Part shown: positions 25,424-32,881 of the stretch, one piece after another
Layout of the letters: the number at the start of each line of letters is the position of its first letter
How positions within the stretch are numbered: position 1 is the stretch's first letter
Assembly: GCA_964453895.1 (NCBI GenBank)
Contig: CAYVRZ010000008.1
Span: 1 to 64,000 of the forward strand
DNA from: JALHOQ01 sp964453895
GTDB taxonomy: Bacteria; Bdellovibrionota; Bdellovibrionia; Bdellovibrionales; UBA1609
Reading direction: 5' to 3'
DNA length: 64,000 nucleotides
Program-made: the position numbers and the translations under genes
The notes under the pieces: model-generated
Databases searched by the model: none
Told to the model about the DNA's origin: nothing
The model's input: the letters and a program-made list of their open reading frames with translations, nothing else

Positions 25424-25954
25424 GTGAACCAAGAAATGATGACAAACAGGCCCAACGCGAAGACCAAGATTATTAAGCGTTATCAAAACCGCAAGCTTTA
25501 TGACACGCAACAGAGCTGCTACGTGACATTGGACGACATCGCAAAAATGATTCGCTCCAGCGAAGACGTTATGGTGATCGACAACAAAACTAAGAACGAC
25601 ATCACCGCCGCAACTCTCACGCAGATTATTTTTGAATCGGAAAAGAAAGCGTCGCAATACGCTCCCCTTTTCACGCTTCGTGAAATCATCCAGAACGGCA
25701 ACGGTAGCATTTCCAGCTATCTCGCTAAATTGGGTGCCTTCCCGCAAGATTACGCGGAGAAGCAAGCTGCCGCACAGCTTGAAGCTGCACAAAAATTGGA
25801 AAGTGGAAAAGCTTCTTACGACGACATGAAAAAGTCGTTGGATGAACGCGTCGCTTCGGCAGCCAATGCCGCTACCGCCGCAAAAGATTTGGAACGTGGC
25901 TTTAGCAACGAACTTCCTGATCTGCCGAATTCCAACCGGACACTCGGCAACTAA
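25424..25954 (+). CDS. Polyhydroxyalkanoate synthesis regulator (PhaR-type) DNA-binding protein
   Basis: The N-terminal 60 residues match the PHB/PHA accumulation regulator domain: IIKRYQNRKLYDTQQSCYVTLDDIAKMI, then TAATLTQIIFE. In PhaR this domain binds DNA and polymer granules. The remainder is Ala/Lys-rich and helical (LEAAQKLESGKASYDDMKK...), resembling phasin-type coils. No PHA synthase gene is nearby, so the true target is unknown. I chose GTG at 25424, which has GAGGGAGG 5 nt upstream; TTG at 25421 or ATG at 25436 are alternatives. A strong terminator follows. Confidence 0.85.
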   Translation: MNQEMMTNRPNAKTKIIKRYQNRKLYDTQQSCYVTLDDIAKMIRSSEDVMVIDNKTKNDITAATLTQIIFESEKKASQYAPLFTLREIIQNGNGSISSYLAKLGAFPQDYAEKQAAAQLEAAQKLESGKASYDDMKKSLDERVASAANAATAAKDLERGFSNELPDLPNSNRTLGN

Positions 25955-25984
25955 TTCAGTTTTGACTTAATATATTAGAGTTTT

Positions 25985-26011
25985 AAAACGCCGCTGCAAA
26001 AGCGGCGTTTT
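25985..26011 (+). terminator. Bidirectional-type terminator hairpin
   Basis: AAAACGCCGCT / AGCGGCGTTTT form an 11-bp perfect stem with a 5-nt loop between convergent genes. The A and T runs at both ends would let it work in either direction. Confidence 0.88.
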
Positions 26012-26021
26012 GCATTGAAGG

Positions 26022-26441
26022 TTAAACTCTCCGAGTCCTGTTCTTAACTTCGGGACGCGGCCCGCCAGAGCAAGGGTCCTTAGCGCCCATTGAGGTGATT
26101 AGTTGCCACACCACCGTCGGCTCAGCCTCGTAAATATAGTCCGTGGTCGCCGAGTAGAGTTCAATTTTAGGCACTGCGATAGGATCCTGGACCGTGCAGT
26201 TGGCGTCATTCTCCCAACGATACAATGAGGTTGAACCTGTTAAACCCACCACTCGCAACCGCGATGTTGCGGTTAGGCTGTGGGCATTCAACCATTTCGT
26301 CGCCTCGGGAAATGAAAGAAAAGCCTCGGTCATCTCCATGGCGTCTTTTGAATTCACCTCGTAAATGACCTGCTCTTCGACCCAATCCGCTTGCGCACTA
26401 AGTCCAAACGATACGAACGCGATCGCTAAAATGTATTTCAT
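26022..26441 (-). CDS. Small secreted protein, unknown function
   Basis: Not recognised. A signal peptide (MKYILAIAFVSFGLSAQA) precedes a 120-residue domain with two cysteines (NDANCTVQD and KDPCSGG) that may form a disulfide. The body reads like a small alpha/beta fold. It lies 9 nt after the COG3014-type lipoprotein gene and closes the minus-strand lpoB group, so it may be a further envelope factor. The basic Arg-rich end (NRTRRV) is notable. Confidence 0.7.
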   Translation of the reverse strand: MKYILAIAFVSFGLSAQADWVEEQVIYEVNSKDAMEMTEAFLSFPEATKWLNAHSLTATSRLRVVGLTGSTSLYRWENDANCTVQDPIAVPKIELYSATTDYIYEAEPTVVWQLITSMGAKDPCSGGPRPEVKNRTRRV

Positions 26442-26450
26442 AAATTTAGA

Positions 26451-27680
26451 CTAGCGAAGGGATCGCCAGTTCACAAAGCTCTTTTTACGCTTGTCCACTT
26501 TGACTTCGGTCCACTCGCCCATCTCGCCAGTGGGCTCACCACTCATGTTCAGGCCGACCGCACGAACCCGATAACTGCCGGGCTTCAAGCGAACCTTGGC
26601 CACTTGAAAGCTGGCCGGAAGGGTAAGCCATTGGCGGAGATCCGCTTGGTCAGCGACATGCATCCCGATCCATGCCACGGCACCGAGCAACTCATTCTTT
26701 TGTCGGATTTGGTCGGCCACAACTTCTTTGGCCACAATTCCGGTCGCTCGCATGGCGATGATCGAGGAATATTGGTCGTCTAGGGTTTTGATCGCCACAT
26801 CGGTGATGTTGGATATCATTTGTGTTGGCTCACTGCCGCCCGACTCAACCTCGAGGCGCGCGCCCTGAGTTTGATTAAAGGTCGCATATAATTTTGGAAT
26901 ACGCGGAAAGTCGGGGTGCGGGCGCTTCACCGGCCCCCAACCCTGCTGATAGATCAAAACGACTTCGCCCAACTCTCGCAGGTCGGCGGGCTTAACACCT
27001 GCAAAGCTCTTTTTCCACTTTTGCAGGTCCTCAGTTCGTCGGGCGTTTTGCGCCGCCCGGATCAGATCTTCTTGCAGGTAGGAGATGGACGGATTCAGAT
27101 CGTAGGCCTTTTTAAAATCGATGTACGCGTTGTCCCAGTTTCGATCGTGCTCCCAAATTAAAGCCGAAAGATAAAATGCGAAGGGGTTCTGATCGTAGTT
27201 CTTTTTGCCCTCGAAGCGAAACTTGTAAAGCTTGTCGTTCAGCTTGCGGCATTCGACCAAAGCTCCGTCGTATTTTTTCTGTTCAAGAAAGTTGATCGCC
27301 AGCATGGCGTTGATCAGGACCTTCTCAAAATCGTCGCCCTTATATTGGACCATTCCCTCGTTCAGAAGGAGCGATCCCGCGATTCGCGACACGGAATGAT
27401 AGTCTTTAATATCGGTCAGCTCTTCGGCCTTAAGAAAGGCTTTGGTGCTTTCGTCGAAGTTTCGCGCCAATTGTTGAGCCGTGGCGTATTCAAGCAGATA
27501 GACGACTTGGTCGTCGCCATCAGCGAGAGCCTTTTCTTTAATCTTTTCGGCGGCGGCCGCGGGATCACCGCTTTTTAGGGTGTCGCGAAAGCCAGAGGTC
27601 TTAAGCTGGTAGGAGGCGCATCCGGCTAGGCTGATAAAAATCAGCCCAAGCCAGAGATTTCCAAGAACGCGTGGGCACAA
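26451..27680 (-). CDS. COG3014-type lipoprotein with helical repeats
   Basis: The lipobox (IFISLAGC) is followed by a TPR-like helical domain (about residues 30-230), including DNAYIDFKKAYDLNPSISYLQEDLIRAA, then a beta-rich C-terminal half ending WTEVKVDKRKKSFVNWRS. Proteins of this type occur next to LpoB and may work with penicillin-binding proteins. The start is uncertain: the only in-frame start before the signal peptide is TTG at 27680, two nt after the lpoB stop, so translational coupling is likely. The spacing and order (lpoB - this - small secreted protein) suggest one complex. Confidence 0.78.
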   Translation of the reverse strand: MCPRVLGNLWLGLIFISLAGCASYQLKTSGFRDTLKSGDPAAAAEKIKEKALADGDDQVVYLLEYATAQQLARNFDESTKAFLKAEELTDIKDYHSVSRIAGSLLLNEGMVQYKGDDFEKVLINAMLAINFLEQKKYDGALVECRKLNDKLYKFRFEGKKNYDQNPFAFYLSALIWEHDRNWDNAYIDFKKAYDLNPSISYLQEDLIRAAQNARRTEDLQKWKKSFAGVKPADLRELGEVVLIYQQGWGPVKRPHPDFPRIPKLYATFNQTQGARLEVESGGSEPTQMISNITDVAIKTLDDQYSSIIAMRATGIVAKEVVADQIRQKNELLGAVAWIGMHVADQADLRQWLTLPASFQVAKVRLKPGSYRVRAVGLNMSGEPTGEMGEWTEVKVDKRKKSFVNWRSLR

Positions 27681-27682
27681 TT

Positions 27683-28282
27683 TTAGATTCCCACTCTTTT
27701 CTTTTTAAATTGTTTGCGCAACTGCTTGTGGTCGGTCCACTGAATAAGTCCGGTCTTTAAATTGGTCAAATTCATGGTCAGTTTATAATAGATGGTTTTG
27801 TCTTTGCCGGCTTCTTGCACGATCGAGTCGAGGCGGCCGTTCATAATAAAATCGGCGCCCACTTGTCCGCCTTTGGACTTTTTGCTTTCACGCTCCACCA
27901 TTCCCGAGTCTTGATAGTCGTACTCTTCGGCGATGTCTTCGCGCGCGGCTTTATCGACAAATGCCACTTTACCCGAGCGCATCAACTCCACTTGAAACAT
28001 GTCGGTGATACTTTGCGTGTCGATGTGTTCACTGGTTTTGTTTTGTAAACGCGTCACCATCACGATCGGCGGACGTTTCGCGTTGGAAATCGTGGGGTGG
28101 CCAACCGCGCCGGTGACCAATTCCTTGACCGCGACTTGCATGTCGGACTCGGACCATTTGTCGGTGAGAAGATTTGTGTCCTCAACGTTGTCGTCGTATT
28201 GTCCTTTTACGAACTGGCGGGGACCGCAACCGATCGCGCCGACGATAAATACCAATGACAATAATTTAATGAAATTCTGCAT
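27683..28282 (-). CDS. lpoB: Penicillin-binding protein activator LpoB-like lipoprotein
   Basis: LpoB lipoproteins reach from the outer membrane to switch on PBP1B-type peptidoglycan synthases. The lipobox reads IVGAIGC. The 199-aa protein has the family core: RPPIVMVTRLQNKTSEHIDTQSITDMFQVELMRSGKVAFVD, then QVGADFIMNGRLDSI and YYKLTMNLTNLKTGLIQWTDHKQLRKQFKK. The ATG at 28282 has GGGAGGAATTCC upstream. A promoter candidate lies at 28334. The class A PBP in this window (48.3 kb) is a possible partner, though LpoB usually serves PBP1B. Confidence 0.88.
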   Translation of the reverse strand: MQNFIKLLSLVFIVGAIGCGPRQFVKGQYDDNVEDTNLLTDKWSESDMQVAVKELVTGAVGHPTISNAKRPPIVMVTRLQNKTSEHIDTQSITDMFQVELMRSGKVAFVDKAAREDIAEEYDYQDSGMVERESKKSKGGQVGADFIMNGRLDSIVQEAGKDKTIYYKLTMNLTNLKTGLIQWTDHKQLRKQFKKKRVGI

Positions 28283-28333
28283 GGAATTCCTCCCAAAGTA
28301 GGGCGACCCCTCATCGGGTTCACCAAAGCGCCT

Positions 28334-28362
28334 ATATTAGGGATTGTCGGAGACGGCGGCAA
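28334..28362 (-). promoter_or_regulatory. Candidate sigma-70 promoter for lpoB
   Basis: On the minus strand TTGCCG and TAATAT are spaced by exactly 17 nt, about 50-80 nt before the lpoB ATG at 28282. Confidence 0.42.
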
Positions 28363-28444
28363 CTGGAATCCGGACGCATTATGACCTGAAACCTGCGCCG
28401 TTTACATTTGGGGCTGTGCTCCCCGTTTGCATGAGAGTTCGCCC

Positions 28445-28885
28445 ATGCAACGAATCACAAATCCCCATTTAGCCGCTGAGTTTTTTAGGTCGCGCATGTC
28501 GTCGGAGGTCGAGGAAGTCTGGGTGGCCGCCCTAAATTCAGATAAACGGGTTCTCGCGGCCCAATGCCTGTTTCGCGGGACCGCGGATCAATGTCTTGTG
28601 CACCCACGCGATATCTTCCGCTTTGGCTGCATTCACAATGCGACGGCCCTGATTGTGGCTCACAATCACCCGAGTGGCGTGCCCAAACCATCTGTCGAGG
28701 ACGAAGAATGGACCGACCAACTGCTAACAGCAGCGAACATTATTATGATACCGGTGGTTGACCATGTGATTGTGGCACGCCGAGGGTATTTCAGTTTTTT
28801 AGAGAGTGGGCGAATCTTCGCGAAAGACAACAACGGTCTTGGGCGAAATGTGCATGAAATGCCGAAGAAACGCGACCAGAAATAA
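28445..28885 (+). CDS. RadC-like JAB/MPN-domain protein, without the HhH part
   Basis: The metal-binding JAMM motif is intact: ALIVAHNHPSGVPKPSVEDEEWTDQL, with E at about residue 23 as the upstream ligand candidate (VEEVWVAALNSDKRVLA). Full RadC (about 225 aa) starts with a helix-hairpin-helix domain; this 146-aa protein lacks it. I chose the ATG at 28445 because the upstream frame opens with TTG. Function in RadC-type proteins is unsettled. The 3' end overlaps the convergent membrane-protein gene by 87 nt, so one of the two ends may be mis-set. Confidence 0.8.
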   Translation: MQRITNPHLAAEFFRSRMSSEVEEVWVAALNSDKRVLAAQCLFRGTADQCLVHPRDIFRFGCIHNATALIVAHNHPSGVPKPSVEDEEWTDQLLTAANIIMIPVVDHVIVARRGYFSFLESGRIFAKDNNGLGRNVHEMPKKRDQK

Positions 28886-29542
28886 CGACGAGCCGAGCAG
28901 TTCTAAGAACTCTTCGAACACACGACCAAAATGACTGACAAACTTGGGCGCGAGCTGAAAGTGTTCGGCGATCATCGGGTAAGCGCCGGGCATTCCTTCG
29001 ATAAAATCAACGCCGACCGCGAGCCCGTAACAGGTCAATGCCGCGAAGACAATCCACCGCAAAGCGGGCTCGCGCAGTTCACGCCACATAAACCACAGAA
29101 TAAATATGCCCATCGATATAAACAGCGGACCGAATATAAACTGCCAGGTGTAAGACGTTTCCAAAACCGCTTCGCTGCTCGCGGGAAGGCGGCGAACAGC
29201 GAGGTCTTTAACCGCAGTGCCGATGCGCTCATGAATTTTTGCTCCGTCATCGATGCCCAGGTAAGTAAAAAACGTCGCGATTACGGCCCACGCGCGCGCG
29301 CGGTTTTTGGCATAAATCAGCCACAACACCAGACCTACGCAAACGGTCTGTACGCCGGCCAGCCACGACGGCAGGGAATCTTCACGCCCCATATTGAACA
29401 GCCGTTGTATTGAGCCGGCAGGAATTATGGCGTTGTAATTGAACACGATATCGAAAATCACGAATAGGATTTCGCCCGCGAGTAGCGCCAGAAACAGCGT
29501 TTTTGTGAATCGTTTCGGGTCAAAGCGAAATGCGAGATCCAT
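28799..29542 (-). CDS. Integral membrane protein, about six to seven helices, unknown function
   Basis: Not recognised. From MDLAFRFDPKRFTK the protein shows repeated hydrophobic stretches (LFLALLAGEILFVIFDIVF, LAGVQTVCVGLVLWLIY, AWAVIATFFTYLGID, FIFGPLFISMGIFILWFMW, WIVFAALTCYGLAVGVDF, and a last one near the C-terminus). Charged motifs are conserved-looking: DDGAKIHERIG and FGRVFEEFLELLGSS. I chose the ATG at 29542, with AAGGA 8 nt upstream; the frame opens further up but that part is not membrane-like. It overlaps the RadC-type gene on the other strand. Confidence 0.75.
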   Translation of the reverse strand: MDLAFRFDPKRFTKTLFLALLAGEILFVIFDIVFNYNAIIPAGSIQRLFNMGREDSLPSWLAGVQTVCVGLVLWLIYAKNRARAWAVIATFFTYLGIDDGAKIHERIGTAVKDLAVRRLPASSEAVLETSYTWQFIFGPLFISMGIFILWFMWRELREPALRWIVFAALTCYGLAVGVDFIEGMPGAYPMIAEHFQLAPKFVSHFGRVFEEFLELLGSSLFLVAFLRHFMHISPKTVVVFREDSPTL

Positions 29543-29664
29543 AATTACTATCCTTATATGGCAATTTCGCGACCGGCCCGCGAGGCCTATACCCAAGCTC
29601 ACTGATCAGCATTCAAACAGCGTCTAAACGTTCTTCATGGGTTCTTATTGTGAGACGAAAAAGT

Positions 29665-30369
29665 TTAATAGCCCTGTTTGGCTAAGCGATTCAGGACTTC
29701 GTCGATGTTCACGGATTTGGGCGAAGTGATTTTCTTAACCCCGATAACCACCAGGTTCTGATCCAGTTGCACTTCATACCCGCGATCATAGGCTTGGCGA
29801 ATGAAGTTCTTCACAAAATTGATGCGCTCGGCGCGCTCCATCTCATTTAACCATTTTCGATTCGCCAGGCGGTTACTGATTTTCTCCTCGGGAAGGCCGT
29901 CTGCGAATACGGCTTTTTCGCCATAAAGATCTTCATAGACTTTTTCGGCCGAGTTCTCCTGATCCATCTGAACGCCGAGAGAGCGGCCGTCGTCGGGCGC
30001 CGACAGTATATAGGCCTCAGCTCCACCGCGAGCGCCAATGGTGCGCTGATTCTCGAGCTGTGTTCGGCGCTTTAGCATAAGCTCGGCCACTTTCGTATCG
30101 TGCATATCTTTGGTGATCGAGGCGCCGTGACGGGCCACTGCGGTTTGTCTAGGCTTAGCCTTTACGGGGGAGCGTTTACTGGCTTTTGAGGATTGGTAAT
30201 AACTTAAGCCCGCGATCGCCAGAATAGCGGCGCTTAGGCCGGTTAAAATCCAAGTATAGCGCTTCTTGGCCGCGCCACCACGAGCTCGCTTCGGCGCAAA
30301 GTTCAGCGCGGGCGCCGCCTTTTCGTTGGGGCGTGGAAGCGTTTTAATTTTTATGTCGGGGCCAGACAT
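29665..30369 (-). CDS. Inner-membrane protein with one helix, unknown function
   Basis: Not recognised. The N-terminus is cytoplasmic and basic, followed by one membrane helix (WILTGLSAAILAIAGLSYY, about residues 39-57) and an extracytoplasmic domain of about 175 residues. The domain contains LANRKWLNEMERAERINFVKNFIRQAYDRGYEV, a helical motif, and ends KSVNIDEVLNRLAKQGY. I chose the ATG at 30369 with AGGG 8 nt upstream. Its own -24/-12 promoter and a GTCTCA palindrome lie just upstream, so it is probably a sigma-54-controlled gene. Confidence 0.75.
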   Translation of the reverse strand: MSGPDIKIKTLPRPNEKAAPALNFAPKRARGGAAKKRYTWILTGLSAAILAIAGLSYYQSSKASKRSPVKAKPRQTAVARHGASITKDMHDTKVAELMLKRRTQLENQRTIGARGGAEAYILSAPDDGRSLGVQMDQENSAEKVYEDLYGEKAVFADGLPEEKISNRLANRKWLNEMERAERINFVKNFIRQAYDRGYEVQLDQNLVVIGVKKITSPKSVNIDEVLNRLAKQGY

Positions 30370-30393
30370 ACGAATTCCCTCTACCGTTTTATG

Positions 30394-30409
30394 AGCAAGC
30401 GCGGGGCCA
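30394..30409 (-). promoter_or_regulatory. Candidate sigma-54 promoter for the membrane protein at 29665
   Basis: On the minus strand TGGCCCCGCGCTTGCT has the -24 GG and -12 TTGC in exact GG-N10-GC spacing, with one mismatch to TGGCAC. Transcription would start near 30383, 14 nt before the ATG at 30369. Confidence 0.5.
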
Positions 30410-30454
30410 TATGGCCCCTGTCTCATCTCCGTGCAGCGATAGCTGAGGGCGGAT

Positions 30455-30468
30455 TCTCATTTTGAGAC
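30455..30468. promoter_or_regulatory. GTCTCA/TGAGA palindrome (copy 4)
   Basis: On the minus strand GTCTCAAAATGAGA lies about 46 nt upstream of the -24 element at 30408. A half-site, GATGAGACA, lies at 30419-30427 between them. It is identical over 15 bases to copy 1 at 3012-3026. Confidence 0.55.
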
Positions 30469-30594
30469 GTTTACTACTTAAACACCTGGACACAGGCTGT
30501 CGCTCGAAAGCGCCGCTTCGTTGGACTTACGGCGCCGTACCGAATGTCAGAAAGTTTAAGAATGCTTTACATTTTTTCATCGCGATGGGCTCCT

Positions 30595-30623
30595 TTGACT
30601 CAAAACCGAAGACCGATTCGAAT
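30595..30623 (+). promoter_or_regulatory. Candidate sigma-70 promoter for the small secreted protein
   Basis: TTGACT (30595-30600) and TCGAAT (30618-30623) are 17 nt apart, about 36 nt before the ATG at 30659. Confidence 0.4.
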
Positions 30624-30658
30624 GATTGAAATTAATTACCGCATTAGGGGGGAATTCT

Positions 30659-31090
30659 ATGCGTACAATTGCAGCTCTGCTGTTACTCGTCTCCGTGAAC
30701 GCTTACGCTTGTCCGGAGCTCACTGGCTCTTACACTTGCACCTATCAAGATGGATCGTCGGAAGTCGTTTCGATCAGCCAAGAAAACAAAGACGGCGTGA
30801 CCGTGTACAACTACAACGGCTCGATGATTCCGGCCGACAATGTTATGTACCCGATCCCGGACGATCAAACTTTGAAGCAGGCTACATTCCGCGCTTGGTG
30901 CGAAAACGCTTCGCTCAAAGGTAACATCGTCGGCAAGTACTATAACGAAGGAAATCTGTTCGGCGACCTCAACATGACATTGGATCTCTCTTTGGATGGC
31001 ACCAGCCTCAAGAGCGTAACCACTGGCACATTGACCAACTCGGGCGGCTCATACCCGCTGGACGGCTCTGTTACCTGCGCTCGCCAGTAA
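30659..31090 (+). CDS. Small secreted protein, unknown function
   Basis: Not recognised. The signal peptide MRTIAALLLLVSVNAYA is followed by a 127-residue domain with four cysteines (CPELTGSYTC near the start, RAWCENA and VTCARQ near the end). Strand-rich segments such as DGVTVYNYNGSMIPADNVMYPI and LNMTLDLSLDGTSLKSVTTGTL suggest a small beta sandwich of lipocalin-like size. The ATG at 30659 has AGGGGGG 7 nt upstream, a strong site, so the protein may be abundant. A clean terminator follows. Confidence 0.78.
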   Translation: MRTIAALLLLVSVNAYACPELTGSYTCTYQDGSSEVVSISQENKDGVTVYNYNGSMIPADNVMYPIPDDQTLKQATFRAWCENASLKGNIVGKYYNEGNLFGDLNMTLDLSLDGTSLKSVTTGTLTNSGGSYPLDGSVTCARQ

Positions 31091-31124
31091 CGCAAAAAGG
31101 TCTCCAAGGTATTTTTGTAATTCA

Positions 31125-31150
31125 GCCCACCCGCAAGGTGGGCTTTTTTT
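31125..31150 (+). terminator. Rho-independent terminator
   Basis: GCCCACC-CGCAA-GGTGGGC, then seven T residues, 35 nt after the small secreted-protein gene. Confidence 0.92.
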
Positions 31151-31159
31151 GTGATTGAG

Positions 31160-32017
31160 TTAGTCGGTGCGCTCGAGTTCGAGCCAGTAGCGTGACGGCA
31201 CGTTGCCATCGTCCTTCACGTAGTCGGGATCCGGCGATGTAAAGTAAATCCAATCTTTATCTGGCGCCGATTTTATCCGTAGCCCTTTGGGGAGATTGGT
31301 AAAGACAGTGCCTTTAAGTAACTTTTCTGGGGCCACTTCGGCGGTCACGATTTGTTCAATTCGAATGTTCGGGATCGAAATATCAATCGCAGAAATCAAC
31401 AAGGTACCGCCAGGCTTTAAGACCCGATGGGCTTCGCGCAAGATCTTAAGCGTATACTCTGGATCCGTATCCCATTTATAGCTGATGGGTCCGAGGGTTG
31501 AGATAATTAGATCGGCACTTTGATCAGGCAGACCCATATCCACCGCGCTCGCCTGCACAAAATAAGGTTTCGATTTTTGATAGGGATTTAAATAAATATC
31601 GAGCCCCACGGCATCGACGCCTTGGCGGCGCAGTTGTTCGACAAAAGTGCCGTCGCCACAGGCCAAATCGAGGACTCGTTTTCTGGCAAAATATTTAAGA
31701 GTTAAAAAGCGCCCTGGGTACAACGCCTCTTCGCGTAGGAGAAAGAAGCCGCGATCTGTTCGATTGAAGGTCTCGGTGGTCTGCAGGTCATCGCGATATA
31801 CGCGGAGTTGTTGGGTATCAGAAACGGTCTCCGGGCCCTCACGGTGGATTAAAGCTTTAGCTTGCGGCCGCCACACGCCGGACCAGATCAGGAGCTTTTC
31901 GCATGCGACGCGCGTCTTAGAGGGAGCTAAGCGCTCCCCAGCGTTTAACGTAACTGAGGAGACCAACAACGTCCAAAAGACGCACGTTTTGCCAAATTTT
32001 ATAAATATCCCGGCCAC
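31160..32017 (-). CDS. Class I SAM-dependent methyltransferase with an N-terminal hydrophobic segment
   Basis: The SAM-binding motif I is clear (VLDLACGDGTFVEQL, about residue 115), followed by GVDAVGLDIYL, the acidic motif II, SADLIISTLGPISY and REAHRVLKPGGTLLISAIDI, as in small-molecule or UbiE-type methyltransferases. The N-terminus (MAGIFIKFGKTCVFWTLLVSSVTLNAG) looks like a signal peptide, which is odd for a SAM enzyme because SAM is cytoplasmic. The GTG start at 32017 has AGGAG 7 nt upstream. A later start would remove the hydrophobic part, but no good one is seen. Confidence 0.78.
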   Translation of the reverse strand: MAGIFIKFGKTCVFWTLLVSSVTLNAGERLAPSKTRVACEKLLIWSGVWRPQAKALIHREGPETVSDTQQLRVYRDDLQTTETFNRTDRGFFLLREEALYPGRFLTLKYFARKRVLDLACGDGTFVEQLRRQGVDAVGLDIYLNPYQKSKPYFVQASAVDMGLPDQSADLIISTLGPISYKWDTDPEYTLKILREAHRVLKPGGTLLISAIDISIPNIRIEQIVTAEVAPEKLLKGTVFTNLPKGLRIKSAPDKDWIYFTSPDPDYVKDDGNVPSRYWLELERTD

Positions 32018-32080
32018 GTTTGGCTCCTATTGCCTGCCTAGTAATTGCAGCTCAATAGGAGCAAGGTACGTGCCTAGAAT

Positions 32081-32779
32081 CTAGAGGCGGACAAATGCGG
32101 AGAACAGGTAGCCTTCGTTAAAGACTTCGCCGTTGCCTGCAGTCGTGGCGTCGATCAAACCACGGTTGTACGTGAGCTCGCCGCCCACGCTGACGTCTTT
32201 GTAGTAGGGAAACTCAACGCCGCCGCCGAGGGTCATCAACACATCCATATCGCGAACATTGTCGATCTTAGACGACGTTCGGACAGGTGCTGTAACAGTC
32301 GCATCGGCGCGGGTGTTGAACATCGGCGACAGGCCACCTTTCACGTACAGGCGGCGTTCGTTGAAGTAATACTTTGCCGCTGTATTGATCGCCAAATAGT
32401 CGATCAAGGCTTTTCCGCTAAACTGAATGCCTTGAACATTAAAGGTTCCGCGGGCGCCCATTTGGTAAAAGCTCAATCCGCCTTGAAGAGTTACTTTTCC
32501 GACTTCATAATCGGCAAGCACGCTGGCCGCAATTCCTTCATCCGAACGAACATTTTCGATGCCTTGGGCGCCTTGCAACCGAAAGCTGGCCACGCCCACC
32601 ATCGGTACAATCCGGAACGGACGGGAGCTGCGGGCGACGTCTTGAGTGTTCAGAGTCGTCTTACCGGCGCTGGCCTTTGCCGGTTTAGCCTTAGTGCCCG
32701 CCTTAGGGGCGGCAACATTAGGAGCGGCAAAGGCGGAAAAACTGCAGAACAATACTGCGAGAACGATTAAGCGAATCAC
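32081..32779 (-). CDS. Outer-membrane beta-barrel protein (OmpA/OmpW-like size)
   Basis: The signal peptide is MIRLIVLAVLFCSFSAFA. A basic Lys/Ala/Pro-rich linker (about residues 20-45) precedes a barrel of alternating strands: FRIVPMVGVASFRLQGAQG, YEVGKVTLQGGLSFYQMGARG, ALIDYLAINTAAKYYFNERRLYVKGGLSPMF and VSVGGELTYNRGLID. It ends in a terminal aromatic-type strand (YLFSAFVRL). About eight strands can be counted. The basic linker could touch peptidoglycan or nucleic acid, but that is a guess. The HK gene lies 102 nt upstream. Confidence 0.8.
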   Translation of the reverse strand: MIRLIVLAVLFCSFSAFAAPNVAAPKAGTKAKPAKASAGKTTLNTQDVARSSRPFRIVPMVGVASFRLQGAQGIENVRSDEGIAASVLADYEVGKVTLQGGLSFYQMGARGTFNVQGIQFSGKALIDYLAINTAAKYYFNERRLYVKGGLSPMFNTRADATVTAPVRTSSKIDNVRDMDVLMTLGGGVEFPYYKDVSVGGELTYNRGLIDATTAGNGEVFNEGYLFSAFVRL

Positions 32780-32881
32780 AAAATACCTCTCGGTTTAATA
32801 GATTTAAGGGAGCGCGCCTAAATTCTCCGAAGTCCGTCTATTTGGCAACGTGTACATGACGCGGCAAATGATTTGCGCGAT

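Noticed and set aside
29562..29577. Possible sigma-54 promoter (CGGTCGCGAAATTGCC on the minus strand) for the membrane protein at 28799
   Set aside because: Only GG and TTGC match, and the predicted start would fall in or after the ribosome site. A GTCTCACAATAAGA half-match further up (29643-29655) was too weak to add.
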